64,000 bases of DNA, from assembly GCF_016086655.4 (NCBI RefSeq), contig NC_052138.2, positions 310,001 to 374,000 on the forward strand, read 5' to 3'. The notes under the pieces are model-generated. The model saw only the letters and a list, made by a program, of their open reading frames with translations, ran no database searches and was not told the origin of the DNA. Of this stretch, positions 11,426-21,749 are shown piece after piece. Every line of letters starts with the position of its first letter. The first letter of the stretch is position 1. The stretch comes from Lepeophtheirus salmonis. Lineage: Eukaryota; Arthropoda; Copepoda; Siphonostomatoida; Caligidae. A program made the translations under genes and the position numbers.

Positions 11426-11452
11426 ATCGGTAAATAATTCTGCACGGCCCGG
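11426..11452 (-). repeat. Right terminal inverted repeat
   Basis: Reverse complement begins CCGGGCCGTGCAGAATTATT; followed by TA at 11453-11454. Confidence 0.95.
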
Positions 11453-11494
11453 TAGAATGGACGCACAGTTTAATGCAAAACCACCACCTAAAGT

Positions 11495-11690
11495 CATATT
11501 GAGTTATTTATCTTAATTTATATCTAAAATTGTAGTCGATTATGCATTTTTTATGTCTTGTGCTACCTTGATCTCTCAAAGTTTAATAAGCTTTTACTTT
11601 TGACCATTTATGATCTTCGTACCAAGTTTGATCAAAATCGATTAGTAACTTTTGTGATTAATAAATAAACAAACAGAGGCGAAAAAATAA
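11495..11690 (+). repeat. Dispersed repeat family R
   Basis: Landmarks GATTATGCATTTTTTATG, TACCTTGATCTCTCAAAG, ACCAAGTTTGATCAAAATCG and a short AAATAAACAAACAGAG tail. Same orientation as the copy at 9470-9620, so the transposon at 10246 sits between two family-R copies. Confidence 0.65.
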
Positions 11691-11699
11691 CCTTCTTTC

Positions 11700-12850
11700 A
11701 AATTTAATCGGCCAAGATAATTAATGAAATTTTATATAAAAAGATAGTTTAAGAAATAATTATGATTTTTTTGTAAATGCATTTTCTCGACCAGTCAACT
11801 TAGAGAAGGTTATTTCACTTTTCTTTTAATAAAAGTGTCATTCAATGAAGTTTGTAAATAATTTATATATATAAGTAGAAAAAAGAAACGTATGATCTAT
11901 ATATAATTTGCCACAGGGCCTACTTACATTAAAATTGTGTCCTTGGCTATGAGATGATAAAAAAATATTTTTTTAAGTGGGCACCAAAGCGATAAAGATC
12001 TTCATAAATTTCCGTATAGAAATTGAAGACCTGAAAGTCTGTTGAAAAATGATTAATTCTTTTTTATTAATTTAATTTTGGAAATTTATAGCTTAGTTAC
12101 TGTTGACAATAAACTTTACTTAGTCGTTCATTGTCTGCTTGGCACACCATGATTTCAATTTACCATGAATTCTATATCTATAATCAGCTAAAAATAAAAA
12201 AGAAACGCAAGATACAGCAATCTACAACATAAATCTTAATTCATCACAATTTACAATTCGCATTTAACATTTGAATAGAAACAAAATAAAATCATTCATC
12301 AATTTGAATCATATTAAATCATTGCTTCATAATTGCAGAAATCTAGTTATAAGTAACAGACTCAAGGATGTAATTTTGTTATAAGTGTATGGAGGATGAT
12401 CCCCTCTATCATTAACAATTGTCTAACTACTGTGACTAAACGCAAATTATTTTTCTACTTTTTATCTAGATATATAGGGAGCAACATATTTCCTTCTATT
12501 TGGGCCTCTAAAGGTGGGTTTACAATACGACATAAAAAGAGGCGTCGTGTCGTAAAGCTTTATCAACCGTCACCAGACTCATTAACCTGAGTAAAAACCA
12601 AAGTAATGTCAATTTGACTCTTGAAGCTAAACTGATCGAGATGGGGTAGTCATTCTTCTTTTGGCAAAAATATCATTTCCAGTCATGGTAGGCAAATAAG
12701 GAGTGTATGGGTTCAATCCGTTTTCCAAAATTGCAGAGCTCAAGGAAAATTTCATAATAATTTCAACAATAAAAGTGTCAGATCATGAGGTTTTTTTTTT
12801 GGTATTTTAAGAAGTCAAAGGATCGTTTTGAATCTCTTTTCACTCTGGTA
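11700..12850. other. AT-rich non-coding stretch
   Basis: No gene or element recognised. A GGTTCAATCC string at 12712 resembles a tRNA B box but the arm does not pair. Confidence 0.6.
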
Positions 12851-12852
12851 TA

Positions 12853-13272
12853 TTAATTCATATTATTGTATTCAATATTTAAATAAATGCAAATAACTAA
12901 AATAGATTTAACTCGAAGGGGATTTTCAAGCTCATCAAGTAGTCCTATACCAACATCTGTTAGTTTTGTCTTGAACTTAAGATTGTTTGAAATAAGTAAA
13001 AAAAGAGTCATTTTTTCAGATTGTCTACGTGCGCCAATATTTAGTAAACTCTTCAAAGCGTATTAGAGCTTCTCTTGCGGCGCCTTTTCTTACATCGTAA
13101 TGTAAAACCACCTTAAACTTAAAGTTAGCCAATATGCTCTGAGCGTTTTAAATGGAACGCTATTCATTTCTTGCATTGGTGACCACTGTAAACCCTTGGG
13201 ATCATTGTTACCTTCAAGTTCTAGCATTAATTTCTTCGCTGGGAACCCTGCATGTGGGCCCTTCTCCTCCAT
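12853..13272 (-). pseudogene. Unidentified coding-like block spread over two frames
   Basis: The minus strand has an open frame from ATG at 13272 containing KLMLELEGNNDPKGLQWSPM, ending at a stop at 13090. An overlapping second frame just downstream reads FKFKVVLHYDVRKGAAREAL then IRFEEFTKYW before a stop near 13030. A third stretch (13056-12853) is open but more AT-driven. The first two have balanced amino-acid composition unlike the surrounding noise and could be one ancestral reading frame broken by a frameshift, or an exon. I do not recognise the protein. It may be a fragment of an unlisted transposon or a host exon. Confidence 0.3.
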
Positions 13273-13274
13273 GA

Positions 13275-14025
13275 TAATAAAAGATAACGCTATTTTTATT
13301 TTAAATCAAGTAGCTTTACCAACCTTTTTTGGGAGCGGAACAAGCTCAATGTTTACTTTAATTTAACTACGCAACCCTCCCCTCAAATAAAGTGGAAAAA
13401 TCAGTTGGAAAAGAAATAGGTTTGTATTGGTCCTTAATATATGACTTAAAATCAGTAGCACCCTACGTTTATTTTAATGAACAATATATTAATAAATATC
13501 GATTCATTTTGGTTATCTCAATGTTGCAATAAATAATGTGACAATATATATAATATGTATTTGTACTCACTCTCACAACCATAAATAACGTGATTGAGAT
13601 GATTTATAGTCAACATTCTATGTACTTTTGTCCTTTTTAATCTTGTAGAAACAGTCTGTTACTTTATATAATTTATTATGTTTGTCTATTAATAAACATT
13701 ACTAGTGGTACTACTCAGCATTACTCAAAGTTATTGGGTGTCGACAAACAGGCAAACATTATTTTATTAGCTTAGAAGATGATTCCATAACAAACCCTGA
13801 GTATTGCACTAGTCTCGCACGTTGTTACTCAATAGCTAGATGTTATCTTCTCAAGAATGAGAAGGGAATAATAGCAGCTTCACAATTATTTTTTTAATAG
13901 GATGCGATGAGCCATGGAGCACTTCAGTCTGGAGTGCTTACTTGACCTACACACGGTCGTTGCTAAGCCTAATATAAAGTAACATTAATTATTTTCTAAA
14001 TGTACTCCTAATAGAGATAGCCATA
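13275..14025. other. AT-rich non-coding stretch
   Basis: No gene seen. Parts of 13830-13980 resemble pieces of dispersed family S (TTACTCAATAG, TCTCAAGAATGAGAA) but too weakly to delimit. Confidence 0.5.
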
Positions 14026-14029
14026 GATG

Positions 14030-14190
14030 ACAAAGTCACTCGGACAATTATAAGAATGTTTGGGAAGAGAGCAGCTAGGCTGTTATGACGTTTCATTAAA
14101 TTAGCTTTGAGCAGCTATGCAATGAAGGAAATAAATACAACCCCCACTCTGTATTTAGAAATGAGACAGGCAGGAGTTACATTTATAATT
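14030..14190 (-). repeat. Dispersed repeat family S
   Basis: On the minus strand: TATTTATTTCCTTCATTGC, then AATGAAACGTCATAACAG and TAGCTGCTCTCTTCCCAAAC. The same order (TTTATTTCCTT, TAATNAAANGTCATGACAGC, GCTGCTCTC, CATTCTTCAAATTG) is seen at 18900-19060, 19410-19530, 31940-32080, 46890-47010, 60790-60860 and 62290-62660. No open frame. Confidence 0.6.
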
Positions 14191-14194
14191 CCTC

Positions 14195-15105
14195 GGCAGT
14201 ACTCTGTGTCATTGTTGTTAAACTTTATTTATAAAATATGTTACATCCTTCAAAATGAAAAAATAAGTATAATGGGTTTAAAAAATTAACACCTCCAAAA
14301 AGATAACCCCCAACTAATTTTTAGTGTTACCCTCCGTTTTTCATTGGCATACTCTCACTTACTTACTCAATACTTGAATGTGATATCCTCAAGAATAAAA
14401 AGAATAATTATAACCAGAGATGAAAATAATATTATAATGGAACATGGGCCAGCTTTTTGTATTTGCTACTCAAATATATTTTATTTTATTTTCCAAAGGT
14501 GTTACTATTATTATTTTATTCTTTAAAAAAGAACACACAAATATTAAACATAAAATAATCACTAGTGCGTGAAAGACGTAAAATAATTCTCAGGATTTGT
14601 TGCAGGGATATAAAATATGAGCTTAATGGAGAGGATTTTTAGTGGTTCTTCAATACACTTTTAAACGTCTATTTCTTTTTTGAAAAATGAATATCACTCA
14701 TTCTCCCTAACATAAAGAAAGGATTAGTCTACTCTTTTTTATGAGGAGTAACTATTTATTAGGTATTTATGGTAAAAGTAAAAAAAAATTGCACTCGGAT
14801 AGAGATGGTGTGTTGTTCATGATTGTTTTGCCCTCAAGATACAGAAAAGTGACTTTTTTCAAAATTTATAGTTTATTGGCCTACAGAGAGCAACATTTTA
14901 TATATACTGGGTCAGCAAATCACAAAAAGATCTTGAAAGGCATTTTTCAAAATGAAAAAAAAAAAGTATATTCACAGGGTTTTGTAGAAACAATATTTTA
15001 AATTTCCAAATTTCAGCTTTCAAATTATATTATTTTGTTGGAATCCGATAACAAGTTTATAAATGAAAGTAAAAAGATAATGTGTTCATGACATTCTCTT
15101 TGCCA
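14195..15105. other. AT-rich stretch with fragments of family S
   Basis: 14335-14430 (CATTGGCATACTC, TTACTCAATACTTG, ATATCCTCAAGAATA) matches 48835-48900, and 14500-14600 (AATCACTAGTGCGTGAAAGACG) matches 61485-61510. Both look like pieces of the longer family-S consensus. No gene seen. Confidence 0.45.
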
Positions 15106-15109
15106 GAAT

Positions 15110-16075
15110 ATCATTGTTCTTCATTTGTGAGATTTTCCCATGCGGAAAAATACTAGATTATGAGTTAAAGAAGAAGTTCAACGATGGGAAAAGTTTGGAG
15201 AGGAAGCCAGCAAGTAAAATGCAGAACAAAGTGAGGAGATTTTTGAGCAATTGGGGTACACCCTCTAGGATAATCCAACAACGTCAATGCGAAAACTGTC
15301 AGGGGAGTTGAGTATCTTAGGGGCCACAGTGCACAGAGTGGTGGGGAACCTTGGTATAACCTCGTTTTTCAGAAGGAAACGTCAACTACTTACTGAGTTG
15401 GGCAAAATCATCATACTGGATAAGGGAAAACGGACATTAATTGGGTGAAGAAGAAACTGCAGTACAGTGTCTTGATCCACTCAGATTAGAATAATTTATT
15501 TTTGACCTGGCTCACAAAAACCTTGCCTTCAAGGGGAATGAGTTGAGCCCTCCTTATACCATAGAGCATCCCACCAACGCCATGATGCTATTGGAAGAAG
15601 GCTTGGATGGGAATTGCATACTCCCGTATTTGTTTTAAATGGGCTTAGGGTCAGAGACATAGAGTACCTTGAGGTATTGGAAAAAGTCATACTGGCCTGG
15701 ATAGATAAAACTTATCCTGAGGGTAACTACGCATGGCATTTAGATGATGCTCCAGAGAACTAGACTAAGACAGAATCGTAGTTGTGCCCATCCCATTTGG
15801 CTGATTTCTGACCCATCTAACTTTGAGCCCCCAAAAACCCTGACTGAGCTCACATAGACTATGGAATCAGGTTTTATGTTGAAAGTAGAGCCTGCGCCAA
15901 CCGCCACCAGTCTGTCAACGCCCTTAAAGGTGCTATTGAATTGACGTAGCTCATAGTCAACGCGTTTGGGAGAAATTATTCTCTTAAACTCAATGTGTGT
16001 AGGTTCGTGACGAGGTCATTTCCAATGAAAGAAGTATACTCTATGTATATGGACTTCATACAAGATTCCTAGGTA
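15110..16075 (+). pseudogene. Tc1/mariner-type transposase, near full-length but decayed
   Basis: The plus strand, changing frame several times, shows an N-terminal DNA-binding part (NDGKSLERKPASKMQNKVRR, ending near 15230; then GELSILGATVHRVVGNLG, the second HTH), RRKRQLLTELGKI, a central stretch VLEKVILAWIDKTYPEGNY, and the second catalytic motif in degenerate form (AWHLDDAPEN, where family members read xQQDxAPxH). It continues with HIDYGIRFYVESRACANRHQ and SVNALKGAIELT. Internal stops are numerous. The FSDEK segment is not recognisable, so either a deletion or heavy divergence lies around 15470-15530. Terminal repeats were not found. It differs clearly from the 10.4-kb transposase. Confidence 0.8.
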
Positions 16076-16079
16076 AGAT

Positions 16080-18535
16080 GGAATAATTTTAATATAATAA
16101 TGTTTACTTATACTCTGCTATGGCATTTTTATTAAACTATGTTTTTTCCGTGCATCGCTGACGCACTCTGTACTATCAGAAGTCTATAAAACTGTATAAA
16201 CATTTTGCAACCAACCAATCTTAAATAACCCTTAACAAATTTCGTTTATTGAATGTGCTCTTTTTTTTCTTTTTTTTTTGTTCAAACTATTTCTCTATTC
16301 GCTATAAAAATATGGCAATTTGCACTACATTTGTACATTTACTTTTCTCTTCTTATCTCTGTTTGATTTTATCTATTCTAGGTGGGAATACGAATATTTA
16401 TGGACTTTATTTATAAGATTAATTCAAAAATTCGTTTTCTCTTTGAAATATTGTCGGTCATTTCTCAAATTCCCAAGCATATGAAGCCTTTCTGAGGAGG
16501 CTGTCTTTTTTTTTTTCATTAAAGTTCCTACTTTCAGCTATTTAATGAGATACTTTTAAACTTTTTAAATCTATTCGTCTTGAAGCTATAAGCCTCTGAA
16601 TAGAAAGTAACTATTTTCCACTTTAAACAAAGATAACTCGAGATATAAGCTTGATGCAGACATTTTAAAAATAATTTTTGAATTTTGATACTTTAGGGTT
16701 ATAAATAAATTAACATAATTTATCCCTATCTTCAAACCCCGGAGCTTACAATAGCCTTGAACCTTAAAAATAACTAAGCACAATTTTTAAAAATATGGCC
16801 TTTTTCTAAAGCCCACAAGACAGTGAGAGAAAAAATAAGGCCCTATTTGGAATCAAGGGATCAAACTCTTTTAAATTAAGCATATACTGTTGTTGTTCCA
16901 TTTTTACTGTTGGACAGTGTAATTAGAAATATTGAACTAACTATGTCATTAATAATTTAGATGCAATGGGATTAAACAAGTTTATAAATGTTTTAGTTTC
17001 AAGTTAATTTATTAGTACCATTTATATATTTAATTATAAACTCATAATCAAATCTATTTTCCCCCCGGAATATTAATGTAATCTATATTCAATAAAACCT
17101 AACCAGTTTATATTATTAAATTTCTTTATAAATATTAAAAATTAAATTAACTAAAAACCAATAAAAATTACATTTTTACAGGCAGTTTTTTTATATAAAA
17201 AAGATATCAGCTTCTAAGTAAGATTTGTCATTTTAATCAATTTATTGATGGTTACATATATTTTTATTAATTGTTATCAAGATAAGATATTAAATAACTA
17301 TTTTTTAAATACTGAAATATTTAATTCAATTAGTTATTTAGTTTGAGTTTTTATCTATATATTTATTTTATGTTGAAATATAGCACTGAATCGTTGTGAT
17401 ACCGAATAAGCTTGATTAAAAAAAAGGCTTTAAAGGCCAAAACCTGTCAAGATAAAAAGTTTTGATATTCCTTTTCGTGTTCTTTGGTTTAAATAACAAT
17501 ATTGAATGTGGATTTCAGCCAGTGAGCGCTCCAAGACCTATATTTTTGGCATAGTGTTTCCAATCATAATTATTATGGTAGAAAATATTGACATATGATT
17601 GTTTTGCCCTTAATGCATACATCAAAATACCTCAATATTTAACAGAAAATAAAGAAAATGACTTGTGGGAAGTATAATTTTTTTCAACATGAACCATTTG
17701 ATTGTTACATTAAAAAAATCAAGTTGAGTTTCTCCAGGAATCAAATTTCTCATCATAATTGATAATAGCAACACAAAAATTAGTGAATATATCAACAAAT
17801 ATTCATAAATAAAGTTTTAGCCTGATCAAAGAAACCTCCTAAATGCATTCAACTGCTTTGAAATTTGGTAAGGAATAATATTTCATGATTTCAAAATTTA
17901 TCAATGGATTCACAACAAAATTAATTGTTCAAATCTATCTATAACATAGGGATTTTCAATCCTTTCAAATAGATTTAATTCAAATATCAATGTTAATGAT
18001 TAACATCAATTAGCCTTTAAAACAAGTTTTTATTTATTGGAAATCCATGTTCAATCAAGATGAATTATAAAAGCTTATACTTTATATAGTAAAAATATCA
18101 ACTATAAGCCCTTAATATGGCGTTGCCTTCAAATATAATGTAATTTTTGGCGTTTTTGAATACGTGTTATAGTCCTCTGTATCCTTCATTTAAAATATTA
18201 TTTTCGAGCGTTACTCTGTTTCTATGAAGGTTGCAGTGCTACTCATATGAACTAAAGGAAAATATATTGAATGTTCAATATTCAAGTCGGCACTAGAGTA
18301 TTTATAAATTATGAGGTAGAAAGTGTATATATGTACATATGCATTGTGTCATGGGACTCATAACTTGAACGACATAGCTATATATATTCATGAAATATAA
18401 TTTTGAAAAGATCTAATCCTTTTTTATAATATTGAAAAAAAATTGAGAACGATATTTATATACTTGTAAAAATTATGAACTGAATCGTTGAATATACGTT
18501 TTGTTGTTGCAATTTGAAGAGTGCTTTTTTTTCTA
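16080..18535. other. AT-rich non-coding stretch
   Basis: Nearly 2.5 kb with no assignable feature on either strand. The longest open frame (16586-16783, minus) is lysine/leucine/tyrosine-rich noise. Confidence 0.6.
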
Positions 18536-18539
18536 TAGC

Positions 18540-19230
18540 TGTTATCATTATTGTTTACTTTTTTAGGAGAAACATCTAAGTATCAAGTAATATCTGGTAC
18601 GTGTGCTCCTGAAAGACGTACGGTCACAAAAAGCATTGATGTAAATTCTCTGAATTTTGAAGCTGGCCCTTTTTTTTTAGAATTGGTGGTAATCGGAAGA
18701 ATGCATTTTCTTTTCCTTCTGTGGTGTCATTATTATTTAATTTCTGAGTAGTGAACATCCATTTCTGAATAGATTAAGTACCAGTCCCAACCATTTTGAA
18801 CATTTTTTGGTCATAAAAGGCGGAGTAGGCCCCTTTACATTTGTTGTAAAGTTATAATTGATAGTCTTTATTGGACTCCGAGTAGAATTGGTGATCAAAA
18901 TCGGAGTCATTATAGAAAATGTCTTTTTTTATTTCCTTCTCTCCTTCTGCCCTTGTCACATCTGATTTTAGCTGATATCATGAAACGTCATGAGCATGAT
19001 TCTTTCTCTCCTACGATACATTCTCAAAATTTTTAGGGTTACCACATTGATTTTTTTGGTGTTTTTTGTATATTGTGTAACATGTCATTTGTATACTACA
19101 GGATTTTCAACACTAACAACAAAGGATTCCACAGGAGTTATGGGTGTAAATCTATTGCAATCTTCAGAGTAAAATTGAGGGTCTACATCCTTGTAGTTTC
19201 AGCTTATATGTCCTTGATATATAATGGTTG
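18540..19230 (+). repeat. Dispersed repeat family S, long copy
   Basis: This copy shows the longest order of family-S landmarks: AGCTGTTATCATTATTGTTT (18537), CCTGAAAGACGTACGG (18608), ATTGGACTCCGAGTAGAATT (18868), TTTATTTCCTTCTCTCC (18928), ATCATGAAACGTCATGAGC (18977), TTTTTAGGGTTACCACATTG (19031), then GGAGTTATGGGTGTAAATCT (19133) and TATATGTCCTTGATA (19206). The order matches 62095-62690. It is non-coding; short open frames here are noise. Confidence 0.55.
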
Positions 19231-19409
19231 GGATTTTTTTACAAAACTTGGATCAGAATGAGGCAAAACAATGTGTAACACTAGTAAATTAGTGCCTTAA
19301 AGGCGAAGAGTAAGACTGAGGATTGGTTTGGGAGTAAGACATAGGTTGTAAATCGGCTACATTATTGGTATATTGGGTTAATTTGTGACGGAAAATTACG
19401 ATGATAATC

Positions 19410-19560
19410 CTGACAATTTAGTTGATGTTTTGGAGAGAGTAGTCTAACTGTCATGGTGTTTTATTAGACTAGCGGTATCCAACCTCTAGAGAAAGGAAAT
19501 AAATACAAATATCTCTCCATATTTAGAGTAGACGTATACAATAATTAGTGCAATATCGAT
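19410..19560 (-). repeat. Dispersed repeat family S, opposite orientation
   Basis: On the minus strand: ATTTGTATTTATTTCCTTTC, CTAATAAAACACCATGACAG, CTCTCTCCAAAACATC, AATTGTCAGGATTATCATC. Faces the copy at 18540-19230. Confidence 0.6.
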
Positions 19561-19564
19561 CTTT

Positions 19565-20655
19565 AATTCAAGAGTAGGTCCAACAAAAACATACACCTAT
19601 AACTTCCAGACTATCAATCAGTGTCATTTCATGAGCATAAACACTAGTTATTAGTTTATACCTAGATATTCCCTTCTCAAAAATTAAATGCTAATCTTAG
19701 CAGCTTCGGAAAATAAAAAGTCTGGTAATATTGGCAACTATAATAAACTTTCCACCACATACTTTATCCACTCCTCAGGAGGGTATTAACACAACGACGA
19801 TCTAATAGAAAAAACTAATATTATGGAAAAAGGAGCACATGTGCAAACTTTTTTTTCTTTTTCTAATCGCTAAAATGTGTTTTTTATCTAGACAAACCTC
19901 ATCCCTAGTAATATTTAATAAAGCTGATGGGTGTACGCGTAATATGTGCAATGTGACGTACATATGAATGTCAACTATATATATATAAGGAAAAATTCTT
20001 GTTTTCTTTCAATATGAATCTATTTCCAATACACAGTCTTTTTTGAGCGAAAAATTAGCAGTGTTGTAAAATTAAAGAAATCTTTCAGGTATTTTGCATG
20101 TACTACCGAACATGATTATCATATTATAAATAAAAGATGAAGAAAATCTCGCAGGTGCTTATGTAAGCACCTATTTTACCCTACTCTAAACTATAACATA
20201 TGATTTAAAGACTCATTTTTAACAGAAGGAAGCGTCTGTGGCTAAAACTGAGCCTTGTAACGATCTTAAGACATTATATTTGTATATTTTTTTCTCAGAC
20301 TGTTATAATTATTCATTCATTCTGTTGGAGAGAGTAGTAAGTAACTATTTGAGTGTGTGCCTTGAAAGACGTTGAGTAATACTAAAGATTTCTTCAGGAG
20401 TTATCAATAAATATTTTTATAAAAAGTTTGTCTGTTTGCCGAAGGTTAAATTGTATTTTTTTTCATTCCATAAAATCCCTTTTTAATAATAAGTCATGCA
20501 ACTTCAGCTTTTCGGTCCGTACTCTGTAAAGTGTAACCAGAGAGTAACGTTGAAGAGCTCTGAGATATAGGACTCAAAATATAACTAAGGAGCTGGCAGC
20601 AAGGCGGGGTAACCTGTCACATCAGCAAATGAACACTCGAGTTTCTCAATTTTTG
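19565..20655. other. AT-rich non-coding stretch
   Basis: No gene seen. 20300-20420 (GTGCCTTGAAAGACGTTGAG, CAGGAGTTATCA) resembles a family-S fragment. Confidence 0.5.
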
Positions 20656-20660
20656 AGAAT

Positions 20661-20912
20661 GTGGTCTCCCTAACATCACGTTCTAGACCTCCTAACTCAC
20701 TGGAATTGAAACTTTTAAACTTTTTTTTGTGTAGGACAATGTTGAAAGGGTTTCCAATAAAAGATTCTAACAGCTCCACAAGATCCCTAAAAGCTGGGAT
20801 AAGGAGGGTATTCCGACTTTTACCCAGTGGTACGGTCAAGAAGACAATGGGACGCTTTCTGGAACGTTGTGAATGTGTGGTCTGAGCTAATGGCAATTTT
20901 ATTGATTAAATT
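20661..20912 (+). pseudogene. DDE transposase C-terminal remnant, divergent type
   Basis: The plus-strand frame from 20661 reads PPNSLELKLLNFFLCRTM, aligning by position with the WPPxSPDLTPxDFFLWG motif, then SLKAGIRRVFRLLPSGTVKK and MGRFLERCECVV, an in-frame TGA at 20883, then ANGNFID and TAA at ~20908. That order (ELKxxIRxxxxxLPxxxxxxxMxxFxxRxExCxxxNGGHxD) is the C-terminus of the Tc1/mariner relatives whose third motif reads TPxDFFLWG, a different subfamily from the other remnants here. The opposite strand also has a 103-codon open frame (20585-20896), which I take as an antisense shadow. Confidence 0.65.
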
Positions 20913-21221
20913 TTTAATTTATGTTACAATGTTGATTTTTGTGAAATTTTTTATAAAATCCGTTACAAAATAAGGACACAGCATCTTTTTTCTTTTTTTT
21001 TTTTTTTGCTTGCTAACGTTTAGATTTACAGCCCTTTTCGAGTATATTGCGTAATCACATACAAAGTAACAACAAATTTTCTATGTGTTTTTGTAGAAAG
21101 TCATAAATTCAAAATTTAAAGTAGCACTGATAGTAAGTATAACTATTAGCGATACATCTTCCACAGGTCATTGTAGTAAATTTTTGTATCACAGCTTCAA
21201 TTCTATTACCTTTTTTTTTTA

Positions 21222-21325
21222 ATTGGATAAATTTTTATTTTGAATTTGGTTATTCTCATTTCGACTTTGACTGTTCTTTTTTCAATTTGACTATTTCTAT
21301 TCTGAACTGGACTTTTCTCATTTCC
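21222..21325 (+). repeat. Degenerate ~21-bp tandem repeat, block 1
   Basis: Four to five units of about 20-23 bp, each near TTGGACTATTCTCATTTTGAA, e.g. TTGGTTATTCTCATTTCGAC and TTTGACTATTTCTATTCTGA. Diverged by base changes and 1-2 bp indels. Confidence 0.7.
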
Positions 21326-21636
21326 TCCATCAACTCAATCTTCTATATCAGGAGCAGCTGTTGCGATGATGCCTAAAAAAATCAGTAAAGTTTGTTGATG
21401 CAATAACATTCCTGCAAAAAAAAAGAGAAACCTTCAGACACAGCTCTATCATAAAAAAATCGCTGGAGTACGGCCAGTACTTGGAACTGACGGCGTCAAA
21501 CAAAAAAACTATTAATGTCTAGTGTAATCATACAAGAAGGGATTACCTCTTTAACACAAAAATGTACCTATATTATTGTCAGCTGTCGATTCCCTCGTCT
21601 CAATTAATAAATCAGGGTTATTATATTAATGCTTTA

Positions 21637-21745
21637 GTTGGACTTTTTCATTTTGAATTAGACTATTCCATTGTGTATTGGACTATTCCCATTTTGAACT
21701 TGATAATTCCATTTTGAATTGCACTATTCTCATTCTGAATTGGAA
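21637..21745 (+). repeat. Degenerate ~21-bp tandem repeat, block 2
   Basis: Five units of 20-21 bp in the same register and orientation as block 1, e.g. TTGGACTATTCCCATTTTGA and TTGCACTATTCTCATTCTGA. About 310 bp of unrelated sequence separates the blocks. Confidence 0.75.
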
Positions 21746-21749
21746 ATGG

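Larger units (their letters stand above)
10246..11452 (+). mobile_element. Tc1/mariner-type transposon, both ends preserved
   Basis: The element is 1,207 bp and flanked by TA on both sides (10244-10245 and 11453-11454), the normal target duplication of this superfamily. The 27-bp inverted ends begin CCGGGCCGT and differ at only two positions. It contains a single transposase reading frame on the plus strand, broken by frameshifts and stops. It is the only transposon in the window for which both ends and a target duplication are clear. Intact ends mean it could in principle be mobilised by a related transposase in trans; that is inference. Confidence 0.95.

Noticed and set aside
12700..12730. 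GGTTCAATCC resembling a tRNA B box
   Set aside because: The T-arm stem does not pair beyond one base, and no A box, anticodon arm or acceptor stem could be fitted upstream.
20585..20896. 103-codon minus-strand open frame
   Set aside because: The opposite strand reads as a transposase C-terminus with the expected motif order, so this is taken as an antisense shadow.
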